Positions 10,079-18,909 of a stretch of DNA of 64,000 nucleotides are shown here, piece after piece; position 1 is the first letter of the stretch, and every line of letters begins with the position of its first letter. The position numbers were made by a program, and so were the translations under genes. The stretch lies in NCBI RefSeq assembly GCF_016658865.1, contig NZ_CP067992.1, positions 1,969,397 to 2,033,396 on the forward strand, in the 5' to 3' direction. Source of the DNA: Streptococcus mitis (GTDB lineage Bacteria > Bacillota > Bacilli > Lactobacillales > Streptococcaceae). A model generated the notes under the pieces. It worked only from the letters and a program-made list of their open reading frames with translations. It did not search any database and had not been told where the DNA came from.

Positions 10079-10842
10079 CGATAGGTTTTTCTTGGTTTCT
10101 TTTTAGGCACTCGTTTGAGTCCGACTTCTTCTACATATTCGCCGTATTTTACGAGAAAGTTATTGCTGACGATTGGACGACCTGGGTTGATGAGATTGAC
10201 CAGTTCGGTTCCTTCATATACAGTGAACTCCTCCTCTAGCAGATAGAGGAAGGTCGGATTCCAGTCAAGTCGTCCTTGGATTCGTTTGATGGATTCTTGG
10301 ATAATGGCATAATGGTCAAAAGCAAAGGCTCTTTCGTCCAGCTCCACTCCCTCTAGGTAGCATTTGCCTGTCTGAAAATCGACATCTACGAAAACGACAT
10401 CCTTGGCATCGTCTCCTGCCTGAACAAGTTCTAATGCACGACTAGGCAGATAAACCAAGTGGGCAATGGTCACTGTCCAGCCCCGTGGATCACGGCCGGG
10501 GGTCGATACGGTCATCAATTGCTCGATTTTTTCTAAAGGAAGATCGAGATTGACTTCTTCTCTCACTTCACGCTGACAGGCATGTGCAGCATCTTCGCCC
10601 TTGTCCATAAATCCTCCAACTAAGGCCAAACAATTTTGATAAGGGTGAGCCTTGCGACGAATTAATAAGAGCTTGATCTTTCCTTCGACAAAGCAGTAGG
10701 CTACCATATCCACCGTCACACTTGGTTTTTCGTATTGAGGGAGTTCCTGCTTGTAGTACCAGTCTAAAAACTCTTCCTGACTTGCATGAACTTCAAAAAA
10801 TTCTTTTTCCGTCATCCCTGCTGGAATCATCGTATCCGCCAT
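10069..10842 (-). CDS. NrtR-like Nudix protein
   Basis: A 257-residue protein with a Nudix domain (about 40-165) carrying the box GFMDKGE-x7-REVREEV. The C-terminal part (about 190-257) resembles the winged helix of NrtR regulators, with EEFTVYE, GRPIVSNNF and the basic tail KKKPRKTYRLK. NrtR proteins bind ADP-ribose and repress NAD-biosynthesis genes; some members hydrolyse ADP-ribose instead, and the Nudix box here looks intact. As the last gene of nadR-pnuC, one base after pnuC, it may autoregulate the operon. Confidence 0.75.
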   Translation of the reverse strand: MADTMIPAGMTEKEFFEVHASQEEFLDWYYKQELPQYEKPSVTVDMVAYCFVEGKIKLLLIRRKAHPYQNCLALVGGFMDKGEDAAHACQREVREEVNLDLPLEKIEQLMTVSTPGRDPRGWTVTIAHLVYLPSRALELVQAGDDAKDVVFVDVDFQTGKCYLEGVELDERAFAFDHYAIIQESIKRIQGRLDWNPTFLYLLEEEFTVYEGTELVNLINPGRPIVSNNFLVKYGEYVEEVGLKRVPKKKPRKTYRLK

Positions 10843-10843
10843 T

Positions 10844-11623
10844 TTATGCCTCCTTACGAACTGCCTTGGTCCATTGGTACCAACCTACTAGACTATTGAG
10901 TGTGTAAACCCAGTACATCCCTTGGATGTGGATATTTTCACCCCACCAGAGGTAGATACTAAAAAGATTGGTTGCAATCCAGAAAATCCATTGCTCACGG
11001 TAGAGACGTGTCATCAAGAGCTGACCTACACCATTGGTCGCATCGGTTACACTATCACGGAAAGGGCGAGCGCTATGAATACTTTGGTAAGCCAAGCCCA
11101 TACCAATCCAAATGATAGCAGTCAAAGCCAAGTACTTGAGCCAGTCAAGCACAGATAATTTCTTAGCTTCAAAGTGAGATTCTTCTACTTTTCCTTGATC
11201 ATTGATACGGTTGGACAGCCAAGCATAGAGGCCAATCGGCTGCATGACAAAGAAGTAAACGGTCGTCAAAACTTCACCATAAAAAGTCGCATTCATAGCC
11301 AAAACCAAATAGATAGCAGAGTTAATGGCCCCAAAGAGATAATTGCTTGCACGCCCTTCTGCTACCAAGATAACACAGACAATCCCAGTCCAAGATGCCA
11401 ACAAGCTCATCCAGTCATGACTTTCTGTATTTTGCGTGAATTCCAAGATCAAGGGAACACTTGACAAGACAATGAGATACAACCACTGGAAGAGGCTACG
11501 GCCGACAAAGAGATCTTTCCAGAGCAGGTTCATGATTCCTGTAAAACCGATCTTGCGGGCTTCCGCATGGACATTTTTAAAGTTTTCGATAAATTGTGTG
11601 ATTTTTTCAGTTAGTTTTTTCAT
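10844..11623 (-). CDS. pnuC: Nicotinamide riboside transporter
   Basis: A 259-residue integral membrane protein of the PnuC family that imports nicotinamide riboside by facilitated diffusion, with trapping by phosphorylation. About seven hydrophobic helices are visible. The Trp-rich C-terminal part (WIFWIATNLFSIYLWW and a later TLNSLVGWYQW) is characteristic. It follows nadR by 9 bases, so the importer and the kinase that traps its substrate are made together. Confidence 0.88.
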   Translation of the reverse strand: MKKLTEKITQFIENFKNVHAEARKIGFTGIMNLLWKDLFVGRSLFQWLYLIVLSSVPLILEFTQNTESHDWMSLLASWTGIVCVILVAEGRASNYLFGAINSAIYLVLAMNATFYGEVLTTVYFFVMQPIGLYAWLSNRINDQGKVEESHFEAKKLSVLDWLKYLALTAIIWIGMGLAYQSIHSARPFRDSVTDATNGVGQLLMTRLYREQWIFWIATNLFSIYLWWGENIHIQGMYWVYTLNSLVGWYQWTKAVRKEA

Positions 11624-11632
11624 AATTGTCTC

Positions 11633-12691
11633 CTAATCTGCTTGATAAATGGCATCAATAGCCACTTTTGCTGCTTCATAATTGCCTAGGTAATCCTCAG
11701 CTAGATAAACTAGTGGAATGGTGGTTAAATATCGCTCTCTCATCTGGTCCAAATGCTGGGAAAAACTATGACGAATATGGTCTTCTGCCATAGTCATATC
11801 TCTAAATCCGTCATTGACATAGGAGCCGACAGGCTGCACAAAGAGAATCAAGTCCCATTTTTCCTTAGCTAAGATTGAGGCAAAGAGATTATCAAAAGTC
11901 TCTCCTGATAAATCCCCTTGGTCCTCAGTCTCCATGTAATAATCATAGTAGCCCTTGGTTACTAAGGAGTTGGTATCAGCTATCACCAGTCCCCTATTGG
12001 CATTACTGTCGATTAATTTAGAGGTCTGGTCATACTGTCCTAAAAGGAGATAATAGTAATCTTTTGGAGTCAATTCATCGTCACGGACATTGTTTTTGAT
12101 CTGGTACTCACGTGCGTATTCCAGACTGACGGGTGCATCGTAATACCTTGCCAAATCCTTGGCTAGAGTGGTCTTCCCATTGCTGGCACTTCCCATAATC
12201 AACACTTTCTTTGTAAACTGACGACGGAAGGGTTGAGCGATATATTTCCAATATTTGCTTGGATTTTCTCGAATCATAGTCGCTGAGATACCAAACTTTT
12301 TTTCTTGCAAGACAGTCTCAAAGCCACGATTTGATAATTCTTGCTGGTAGTCACGTTCTCCCACAAAGAAGATCAGCTCTTGCTGGGTTTCATCATAGGA
12401 AATCTCTGCTAACATCTGGTCCAACCACTCCTGCCAGCCTATAGGATAACGGGGAAGGTTAGTTTCATCCAGCTTACAGACAGAGGTTAACTCATCATCT
12501 CGAAAAGCCTCTCGAATATAGCGAAACCTTTTTTGCAATGTTAAGCCTACCTGCTCCCCTCGGTCTCCCTCGTAGCCTGAAACGACAACCCAGACCTGGT
12601 CACACTGCCGCTTCGCTCGCTGAATCAGATCGATATGTCCTTGATGAAGTGGAGCAAAGGTTCCAAATACCACTGCTGTTTTCTTTTTCAT
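11633..12691 (-). CDS. nadR: Bifunctional NMN adenylyltransferase / ribosylnicotinamide kinase
   Basis: A 352-residue cytosolic enzyme that phosphorylates nicotinamide riboside and adenylates NMN to NAD. The N-terminal nucleotidyltransferase domain shows GTFAPLHQGHIDLI; the C-terminal kinase has a P-loop (GSASNGKTTLA, about residues 172-182). It lacks the N-terminal helix-turn-helix of enterobacterial NadR, so it is not itself a repressor; the Nudix gene in the operon may fill that role. The start follows AAAAAGGCA and has no strong SD. Confidence 0.9.
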   Translation of the reverse strand: MKKKTAVVFGTFAPLHQGHIDLIQRAKRQCDQVWVVVSGYEGDRGEQVGLTLQKRFRYIREAFRDDELTSVCKLDETNLPRYPIGWQEWLDQMLAEISYDETQQELIFFVGERDYQQELSNRGFETVLQEKKFGISATMIRENPSKYWKYIAQPFRRQFTKKVLIMGSASNGKTTLAKDLARYYDAPVSLEYAREYQIKNNVRDDELTPKDYYYLLLGQYDQTSKLIDSNANRGLVIADTNSLVTKGYYDYYMETEDQGDLSGETFDNLFASILAKEKWDLILFVQPVGSYVNDGFRDMTMAEDHIRHSFSQHLDQMRERYLTTIPLVYLAEDYLGNYEAAKVAIDAIYQAD

Positions 12692-12742
12692 AAATGCATT
12701 GCCTTTTTATAATTTTTGATATTTTTATTATCTATGTTTTTT

Positions 12743-12776
12743 ATTATAAACTATATTTTTGTTTTGTCAATAGTTT
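12743..12776 (-). promoter_or_regulatory. nadR operon promoter with inverted repeat
   Basis: TTGACA (12765-12770) and TATAAT (12743-12748) are 16 bases apart on the minus strand. Perfect 7-bp arms AAACTAT (12748-12754) and ATAGTTT (12770-12776) bracket the promoter. This may be the operator of the NrtR-like protein, but the motif is not confirmed. Confidence 0.6.
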
Positions 12777-12802
12777 TTTATTGTTTTTTATAAAAAAGTA
12801 GT

Positions 12803-12841
12803 AAAAAAGAGAATCAAGATTGCTCCTGATTCTCTTTTTTT
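12803..12841 (-). terminator. Terminator after clpC
   Basis: AAAAAGAGAATCA pairs with TGATTCTCTTTTT around a ten-base loop. T runs on both strands allow bidirectional use, although the nadR operon runs away from it. Confidence 0.85.
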
Positions 12842-15272
12842 ATGCAATATCAAATTTTAACTGGCCTGCTTTTACACCAATCTTAAGTGTGCTACCTGCC
12901 ACTAAATCTCCCTTGAGAAGAAGTTCTGCTAACTTGTCTTCCACTTCTGTTTGTAGGGTTCTGCGAAGTGGACGAGCTCCCATCTCTGGATCATATCCTT
13001 GATTTGCCAACAATTTCAGGGCTGAAGCTTGTAATTTCAAGTCAATGCCTTTTTCAGCCAAACTTGCCACTAAAGGTTTAACCATAATCTTCACCACTTC
13101 CTGCATATGATCGCTAGACAGGCTATGGAAGACCACCTTTTCATCAATACGATTGATGAATTCCGGTCTATAAGCCTTTTTCAGCTCTTCGAACATGCGT
13201 TTCTCCATATTCTCCTGGTCAAAACGAATGCCCTTAGCCCCAAAACCGACGGTCTTGTCATCACGAAGGGCTGTCGCACCAAGATTTGACGTCATGATGA
13301 TAATGGTATTTGAAAAGTCAACCTTGCGGCCCTTGCTATCGGTCAAGACACCATCATCTAAAACCTGCAAGAGAACATTAAAGATGTCTGGATGGGCCTT
13401 CTCTACCTCGTCAAAGAGGAGAACAGAGTATGGTTTGTTGCGAACTTTCTCGGTCAACTCCCCACCTTCTTCATACCCCACATAGCCCGGAGGAGCTCCA
13501 TTGAGACGGCTGGCTGCAAATTTCTCCATATATTCACTCATATCAAAGCGGATCAGAGCTGATTCATCATCAAAAAGAACTTCTGCTAGAGCCTTAGCCA
13601 ATTCGGTCTTACCGACACCTGTAGGCCCTAAGAACATAAAGGAACCAATCGGACGCTTATGACTGCGAATCCCTGACTGGTTGCGGCGAATCGCACGGCT
13701 AATGCTTGAAACTGCTTGATCTTGCCCGATGACACGTTTGTGCAATTCAGCTTCCAAGTTTAGGTATTTCTTAGCATCAGTCTGAGTCAGTTTTTGGACT
13801 GGAATATCTGACAAGCGACTCAAGGTGGTCAAAATATCAGACTCTGTCACCAAGTCTTTATAGACAGGCACTTCCTCTTCTTTTGCGATTAACTGAGCTG
13901 CCTGTTTCCACTTACCATCCATCAAGGCCTTGTCAGCTGGACTCAAACCTGAATCGTCTGCTTTTACATGCTTAGCCTTATTTTGCACTGTTGCCGCTGC
14001 TTCATCTAAGAGGTCGATAGCAGAGTCTGGCAAGTGACGACTCGTCAAGTAACGATGAGCCATCTTAACCGCTGTTTCAACCGCTTCATCTGTGATTTGC
14101 ACACGGTGATGCTTCTCATAAGTCGCCTTCAAGCCTTGCAAAATGGTCATGCTGTCTGCCACACTTGGTTCTTCAATCGTCACTTTAGCGAATCGACGAG
14201 AAAGGGCCGCATCTTTTTCGATGTGTTTTTGGTATTCTTCCTGAGTGGTCGCACCAACCGTTCTCAAAGTTCCACGCGCCAAGGCTGGCTTCAAGATATT
14301 GGCCGCATCCAGAGTCGAATCAATCCCGCTCCCAGAACCCATGATGGTATGAAGTTCGTCGATAAAGAGAATCACTTGGCCATCTTCTTCAACATCCTTG
14401 ATAATATTGTTCATGCGCTCTTCAAAGTCACCACGGAAGCGTGTCCCTGCAACGACATTCATCAAATCAAGCTCTAACACGCGCATCTTAGCCATTTCCG
14501 CAGGCACATCACCACTAGCAATACGCTGGGCAAGACCAAGCGCCAAGGCTGTTTTCCCGACACCAGCATCCCCAACCAAGACAGGATTATTCTTGGTTTT
14601 ACGGCTCAAGATTTGAATCATACGCGAGATTTCCTTATCCCGACCGATGACTGGTTCTAACTTTCCAGAACGCGCTTGCTCTGTCAAATCATGCGTATAG
14701 TCCTCGAGACCACCACTCGGAGTCTGGGGCATGCCCATCATATTAGCCATAGAATTTTGCTTATCAGCTACGGTACGATGGCGTTGGCGCAAAGCTTTAA
14801 GGTCTTCGCGAGTCCAGCCTGCCCGTTCTTCTAGATTGCGACGAAGTGCAGCAATCTTAACCTGGTCTTTCTTGTCTTCATAAGAAAAACCAGCCCTCTC
14901 CAAGATACGAGTCGCCAAGGCATTGCCATCATGCAAAATCGCATAGAGGACATGCTCTGTCCCTAGCACCTTAGCATGAACCACTGATGCCACATATTCT
15001 GCTTCATCAAAAAGGACCTGCAAACGATGAGAAAACGGCAATTCCGTAAAGGTTTCATCCTGACTATAGTCCGTTTCAGTCAGCTCCAAAGCCACCTCTT
15101 CTAAACGGTCCATCTCATATGGATAATCATTTAAAGTGGCCCCTGCCACACTATAACTGTGATTAGACATGGCAATCAACAAGTGCCAAGACTCTAGGTA
15201 ACCAGCTCCAAAATGGCCAGCAACCATGTAGGCACTTTCGATACATTCATTCAATGCTTTTGAATAGTTCAT
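12840..15272 (-). CDS. clpC: Clp protease ATPase subunit ClpC
   Basis: An 810-residue Hsp100 unfoldase that feeds substrates to ClpP. The N-terminal Clp-N repeats (about 1-145) are followed by a first AAA+ domain (Walker [11 protein letters not shown], Walker B LFIDELHT). The middle domain is short, and the second AAA+ domain ([19 protein letters not shown]) leads into the C-terminal D2-small domain. It follows ctsR by one base under a CtsR box. mcsA and mcsB, which sit between them in Bacillus, are absent, as is normal for streptococci. Confidence 0.95.
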   Translation of the reverse strand: MNYSKALNECIESAYMVAGHFGAGYLESWHLLIAMSNHSYSVAGATLNDYPYEMDRLEEVALELTETDYSQDETFTELPFSHRLQVLFDEAEYVASVVHAKVLGTEHVLYAILHDGNALATRILERAGFSYEDKKDQVKIAALRRNLEERAGWTREDLKALRQRHRTVADKQNSMANMMGMPQTPSGGLEDYTHDLTEQARSGKLEPVIGRDKEISRMIQILSRKTKNNPVLVGDAGVGKTALALGLAQRIASGDVPAEMAKMRVLELDLMNVVAGTRFRGDFEERMNNIIKDVEEDGQVILFIDELHTIMGSGSGIDSTLDAANILKPALARGTLRTVGATTQEEYQKHIEKDAALSRRFAKVTIEEPSVADSMTILQGLKATYEKHHRVQITDEAVETAVKMAHRYLTSRHLPDSAIDLLDEAAATVQNKAKHVKADDSGLSPADKALMDGKWKQAAQLIAKEEEVPVYKDLVTESDILTTLSRLSDIPVQKLTQTDAKKYLNLEAELHKRVIGQDQAVSSISRAIRRNQSGIRSHKRPIGSFMFLGPTGVGKTELAKALAEVLFDDESALIRFDMSEYMEKFAASRLNGAPPGYVGYEEGGELTEKVRNKPYSVLLFDEVEKAHPDIFNVLLQVLDDGVLTDSKGRKVDFSNTIIIMTSNLGATALRDDKTVGFGAKGIRFDQENMEKRMFEELKKAYRPEFINRIDEKVVFHSLSSDHMQEVVKIMVKPLVASLAEKGIDLKLQASALKLLANQGYDPEMGARPLRRTLQTEVEDKLAELLLKGDLVAGSTLKIGVKAGQLKFDIA

Positions 15273-15273
15273 C

Positions 15274-15732
15274 TTACTTCCCTTTTCTATCTACCTCTTG
15301 TATGACCTGTCGTAGCATGTTTGCACGAACAACTGGAGCTTCTTCTCCTAGAACGCGATCCAAAGCTACTGCCACCAGCAAATTCATCTCCTGCTTGGTC
15401 ATCAATTCCTGCTCAACCAAAAGCTGCAGAATATCCTCATAAATTTCTTGACTAACTCGCTCACCAATTGAGTAAAGCAAATCGCGGAGCATTTCATGAT
15501 GACTAGAAAACTCAATCCGTCCTATGCGAATGTAGCCTCCGCCACCACGCTTACTTTCAACCAAGTAACCTCTACTTTCCGTAAAGCGTGTCTTGATCAC
15601 GTAGTTAATCTGACTAGGAACAACCTGGAAGGTATCCGCCAACTGACTCCGTTGCAACTCCACGATACCAGATTGATCTAAAATTGCCTTGATGTAGGCC
15701 TCAATATGATCCGATGTATTTTTAAATCTCAT
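15274..15732 (-). CDS. ctsR: Stress-gene repressor CtsR
   Basis: A 152-residue winged-helix repressor of clp and other heat-shock genes. The N-terminal DNA-binding region includes ADTFQVVPSQINYVIKTRF, and the glycine-rich wing tip KRGGGGYIRIGRI is the heat-sensing element known in the family. First gene of ctsR-clpC; its own promoter carries the operator. Confidence 0.95.
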   Translation of the reverse strand: MRFKNTSDHIEAYIKAILDQSGIVELQRSQLADTFQVVPSQINYVIKTRFTESRGYLVESKRGGGGYIRIGRIEFSSHHEMLRDLLYSIGERVSQEIYEDILQLLVEQELMTKQEMNLLVAVALDRVLGEEAPVVRANMLRQVIQEVDRKGK

Positions 15733-15757
15733 TACAAACCCACCTCTCTCTTTAAAC

Positions 15758-15780
15758 CTTGACTATCTTTGACTATTATA
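15758..15780 (-). promoter_or_regulatory. ctsR-clpC promoter with CtsR box
   Basis: Read on the minus strand, TATAAT (15775-15780) is followed directly by AGTCAAA-GAT-AGTCAAG (15758-15774). This is the heptad direct repeat of the CtsR operator (RGTCAAA-N3-RGTCAAA) with one mismatch. Binding would cover the transcription start. Confidence 0.85.
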
Positions 15781-15807
15781 CCGAAATTTTCTCATTTTTA
15801 AAAGAAA

Positions 15808-15843
15808 AAGGGCGCTGGTAAAGGATAATCTTCACCAACTCCC
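15808..15843 (-). terminator. Terminator of the thiamine-precursor transporter operon
   Basis: On the minus strand GGG..TTGGTGAAG pairs with CTTTACCAGC..CCC around ATTATC, followed by TTTTTC. The stem has a few mismatches. It ends the operon just after the ATPase gene. Confidence 0.6.
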
Positions 15844-15850
15844 TATTTTT

Positions 15851-16579
15851 CTACTTATCTAAGCCTAATTCTGCTAATATTTGACGTTTATAGGCAATCT
15901 TTTGGACTTCCTTGTCCTCGTCCTCAGACCAATCTAGTTTAATTTCTGAAACGATCTGTCCAGGGCGATTTTTCAAGATATAAATGCGGTCGCTAAGATT
16001 GAGAGCCTCTTCAATACTATGCGTAATGATTAGGGTCGTTAGCTGCAACTGTTTGTGAATCTCAAGGTACCAAGCGTGGAGTTCCATCTTTGTCATCTCA
16101 TCCAAGGCGCTAAAGGCCTCATCCAAGAGAAAGAGCTTGTGACCGAAAAGGTAGGTCCTAAGCAAGGCCACACGCTGACGCATCCCCCCACTCAGTTCAT
16201 GAGGATACTTGTCCCGTACAGTTGTCAACTGGAAGGTCGCAAGGATTTCATCTGCTCGGGCAATGGCCTCCGCCTTATCCACTTTTTGAATCAAGAGGGG
16301 AAGAATGATATTGCCAAGCACCGTCTTGTGCTCCAAGAGGAGATCCTTTTGCAACATATAACTCACGCGCCCCTTGGGATTTTCTTCACCATCAAGGACA
16401 ATTCGCCCCGACTGGACTTCTAAAATCCCAGCGATTAGATTAAAGAGGGTGGTTTTTCCAACACCACTTGGGCCTAAAATAGAGACTACTTCACCCGAAG
16501 TGACTTTCAGATTGATATCCTCTAAAATCCTCTCCTGACCATAGGCATAGCTTACGTGTTCTAGTCTAATTTCTGTCAT
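15851..16579 (-). CDS. thiZ: ABC transporter ATPase, thiamine precursor uptake
   Basis: A 242-residue ATPase with Walker A (GPSGVGKTTL), signature LSGGMRQR and Walker B LFLLDEAFSALD, of the SsuB/TauB/ThiZ type. The TPP riboswitch and neighbouring binding protein point to hydroxymethylpyrimidine or a related thiamine precursor as substrate. The start overlaps the stop of the binding-protein gene (TAATG), indicating translational coupling. Confidence 0.88.
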   Translation of the reverse strand: MTEIRLEHVSYAYGQERILEDINLKVTSGEVVSILGPSGVGKTTLFNLIAGILEVQSGRIVLDGEENPKGRVSYMLQKDLLLEHKTVLGNIILPLLIQKVDKAEAIARADEILATFQLTTVRDKYPHELSGGMRQRVALLRTYLFGHKLFLLDEAFSALDEMTKMELHAWYLEIHKQLQLTTLIITHSIEEALNLSDRIYILKNRPGQIVSEIKLDWSEDEDKEVQKIAYKRQILAELGLDK

Positions 16580-17586
16580 TATTTCACAAATTCGTTAGTG
16601 AAGCCCTTGTCTGTCAAGTCTTCTTTAAGGATACCATTTTCTTTATCCCATTTGTAGAAGGCATTCCAGCGAGCTGCATCAAATTGCCCCCATTTTTCCT
16701 TGTCGCTTGCGTATTCTTTTGACAAGTATTTTTGAGATTCGATGACAAAGTCACGTTTTTCCTTGAGTTCAGGTGCATTTTTGATGAGGATATCAGCTGC
16801 TTCTTCTGGATGCTCCATAGCATATTGGTAGCCTTTTTTGATAGCTTGGATAACTTTGCGAGCTTCTTCTTTGTTGTCTTTCAAATAGTCATTGTTTGCG
16901 ATGATAACTGGTGAGTAGTAGTCAAACTCTTTAACGTAGTCTTTCAAGTACATGAAATTAGCATCTACACCTTGAGATTTTGCAAGGATACCATCCCAAC
17001 CGTAGTAGATCCAAGCAGTATCAAAGACCCCATTGGCAATCGGTGTAATCGAGTTTGAGTCGTTGTTTGGTACTTTTTCTACTTTTTCAAAGTCTCCACC
17101 TTGAGATTCTACTAAGGTTTTCAACATAGCAAGTTCAGTTGGGTCATTCCAAGTTCCGTATTTCTTACCAACCAAGTCTTTTGGACTAGCTACATTGTCA
17201 GATTTACGAGAGATGATTCCTGATGTATTGTGCTCAACAATAGCTGCAACAGCAGTGATTCCTGCTCCTTTTTCCAATTTTTTAGCCATGTAGTCTTGGA
17301 AATAGACTGCAAATGGTGCCTTACCATTGATAACCAAGTCAGAAGAACTTTCTTCTGGTGGCAATTTCAAATCAACATCCACTCCAGCTTCCTTGAAGTA
17401 GCCTTTTTCCTTAGCAACATAAAGCCCTGTGTGGTTGGTATTTGGTGTCCAGTCTAGGATAAAGTCAATTTTCTTGAGTTCTGCCTCTTTGTTGTCCTTA
17501 GAAGCAGTTCCTTGACCACAGGCCACAAGTACGACAGCTACAAGAGCTGTTAAAACAGTTAAAAACACTTTCCATGTTTTCGTCAT
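16579..17586 (-). CDS. thiY: Thiamine-precursor-binding lipoprotein (ThiY/THI5-like)
   Basis: A 335-residue substrate-binding lipoprotein of the NMT1/THI5-like family. The signal peptide ends in a lipobox (VVLVAC, Cys about 24). The mature part shows the family feature DWTPNTNHTGLYVAKEKGYF and a C-terminal type 2 periplasmic-binding fold. The start is the ATG at 17586, preceded by AGAGGAAAG; the frame extends to 17640 but would add 18 basic residues before the signal. The riboswitch context supports a pyrimidine moiety of thiamine as ligand. Confidence 0.88.
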   Translation of the reverse strand: MTKTWKVFLTVLTALVAVVLVACGQGTASKDNKEAELKKIDFILDWTPNTNHTGLYVAKEKGYFKEAGVDVDLKLPPEESSSDLVINGKAPFAVYFQDYMAKKLEKGAGITAVAAIVEHNTSGIISRKSDNVASPKDLVGKKYGTWNDPTELAMLKTLVESQGGDFEKVEKVPNNDSNSITPIANGVFDTAWIYYGWDGILAKSQGVDANFMYLKDYVKEFDYYSPVIIANNDYLKDNKEEARKVIQAIKKGYQYAMEHPEEAADILIKNAPELKEKRDFVIESQKYLSKEYASDKEKWGQFDAARWNAFYKWDKENGILKEDLTDKGFTNEFVK

Positions 17587-17624
17587 TTTCTTTCCTCTTT
17601 TCTTTTTCAGAAACATCCTTTTTC

Positions 17625-18386
17625 TTATGAACGTTTCCATTTAATAACATATTTTTCACTAATATCGACCAGCTTCATACCGAGAAGACTGATAATCGAT
17701 ACCAGAATAATAATAGCAAACATGGTATCATACTGAAACAGTTTTTTGGACTGAATCATATAAACACCAAGACCCTCAAAGCCTCCCAACCACTCAGATA
17801 CCACTGTTGTGATAAAGGCGTAGGAGACACTGACCCTCAGACCTGCATAAAAGTAAGGCAGGCTGACTGGAATTTTAAAATGCCACAGGATTTGCCAAGG
17901 CTTGGCCCGCATCAGACTAAACAAGGTCAGCATATCCTTGTCACAATGCCTAAAACCATCTAATATGCTAACGATGATAGGAAAGGTTGTCGTTAGGATA
18001 ATCAAGACAATCTTGGGTAAAATTCCATAACCTAGCCACAAAACTAAGATAGGAGCTATAGCAATGGTCGGGATAGTCTGAACAACCACCATCATAGGAT
18101 AAATCAGGTCATTGAGCCAAGTCAAACTGTCCATAAGCACAGCCATGAGACAGGCAATTAAGACTCCCAAAATTAGACCTAGCAAAGCCACTCTCAATGT
18201 CGCCCAGCTATGGTGCCAGAGAAATTCTCTATCACGAACAAAAGACTGGAGGATTTCAAGAGGTGTCGGCAGAATAAACTTGGGGAGAAGTTTAAGAAAA
18301 CCTGCTAACTGCCAGATTGACAAGACTCCCAGAAAACCCAATAGACTAATGTGTCGTCTCAGTATACTTTTCAAGCTTCTCATCAA
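17625..18386 (-). CDS. thiX: ABC transporter permease, thiamine precursor uptake
   Basis: A 253-residue inner-membrane permease of the BPD/SsuC type with about six helices. The EAA-like loop that contacts the ATPase is visible around AKPWQILWHFKIPVSLPYFYAGLR. It overlaps the upstream thiamine-binding gene by 41 bases. Grouped with the binding protein and ATPase under a TPP riboswitch. Confidence 0.88.
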   Translation of the reverse strand: MMRSLKSILRRHISLLGFLGVLSIWQLAGFLKLLPKFILPTPLEILQSFVRDREFLWHHSWATLRVALLGLILGVLIACLMAVLMDSLTWLNDLIYPMMVVVQTIPTIAIAPILVLWLGYGILPKIVLIILTTTFPIIVSILDGFRHCDKDMLTLFSLMRAKPWQILWHFKIPVSLPYFYAGLRVSVSYAFITTVVSEWLGGFEGLGVYMIQSKKLFQYDTMFAIIILVSIISLLGMKLVDISEKYVIKWKRS

Positions 18387-18636
18387 TACTTAAAATCTCT
18401 CCTACATTTATTTTGACGTTGGCAAAGACATTGTCTGCCTCCTGCCCTGCCACTGCTAGCGCTTCTTTGAGAATGCGCATGAGCTCATCAAACTCTCCTT
18501 CCAAGACCGTTTCAAATGGTGTCACCACCATGGTCACTTCTTGAGCTTGCAGATAAGCAATGACCTGATCGATAACAGCTATCCGATCAATCCCCTGTGA
18601 TAGGGGTAAAACTTGCAAGGCAATGCTTGCTTTCAT
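18346..18636 (-). CDS. Thiamine-binding protein, MTH1187/YqgV family
   Basis: A 96-residue cytosolic protein of the family called thiamine_BP (MTH1187/YkoF-like), with the pattern ALQVLPLSQG ... VTPFETVLEGEFDEL. Such proteins form a ferredoxin-like fold and bind thiamine or HMP. As first gene after the TPP riboswitch it probably senses or buffers the imported pyrimidine; its exact role is unknown. GGAGGTTGTT precedes the ATG. Confidence 0.85.
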   Translation of the reverse strand: MKASIALQVLPLSQGIDRIAVIDQVIAYLQAQEVTMVVTPFETVLEGEFDELMRILKEALAVAGQEADNVFANVKINVGEILSIDEKLEKYTETTH

Positions 18637-18671
18637 AACAACCTCCTCTTCTCATTTTCCTTTGACAAAAA

Positions 18672-18700
18672 GAAAAACCTTTACCATATATGGAAAAGGT
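18672..18700 (-). terminator. Riboswitch expression-platform terminator
   Basis: ACCTTTxCCAT pairs with ATGGxAAAGGT (18677-18700, one mismatch), followed on the minus strand by TTTTTCTTTTT. It lies between the TPP aptamer and the first gene, so TPP binding most likely controls termination here. Confidence 0.8.
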
Positions 18701-18714
18701 GCAGAATAGATTAA

Positions 18715-18799
<85 letters not shown>

Positions 18800-18812
18800 A
18801 TTATATGGACAT

Positions 18813-18841
18813 ATGATAGCGCAAAACAAAAAAAATGTCAA
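18813..18841 (-). promoter_or_regulatory. Promoter of the TPP-riboswitch operon
   Basis: Minus-strand TTGACA (18836-18841) and TATCAT (18813-18818) are separated by 17 bases. Transcription would begin near 18806, just before the aptamer. Confidence 0.8.
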
Positions 18842-18865
18842 GGAAACTGCTTACAGAAAAACATG

Positions 18866-18897
18866 AAAAAGAGTTTGAAAACAAGTGCTTCAAACTC
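18866..18897 (-). terminator. Terminator after polA
   Basis: GAGTTTGAA (18871-18879) pairs with TTCAAACTC (18889-18897), followed on the minus strand by TTTTTC. Confidence 0.8.
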
Positions 18898-18909
18898 TAT
18901 ATAGCTTTT

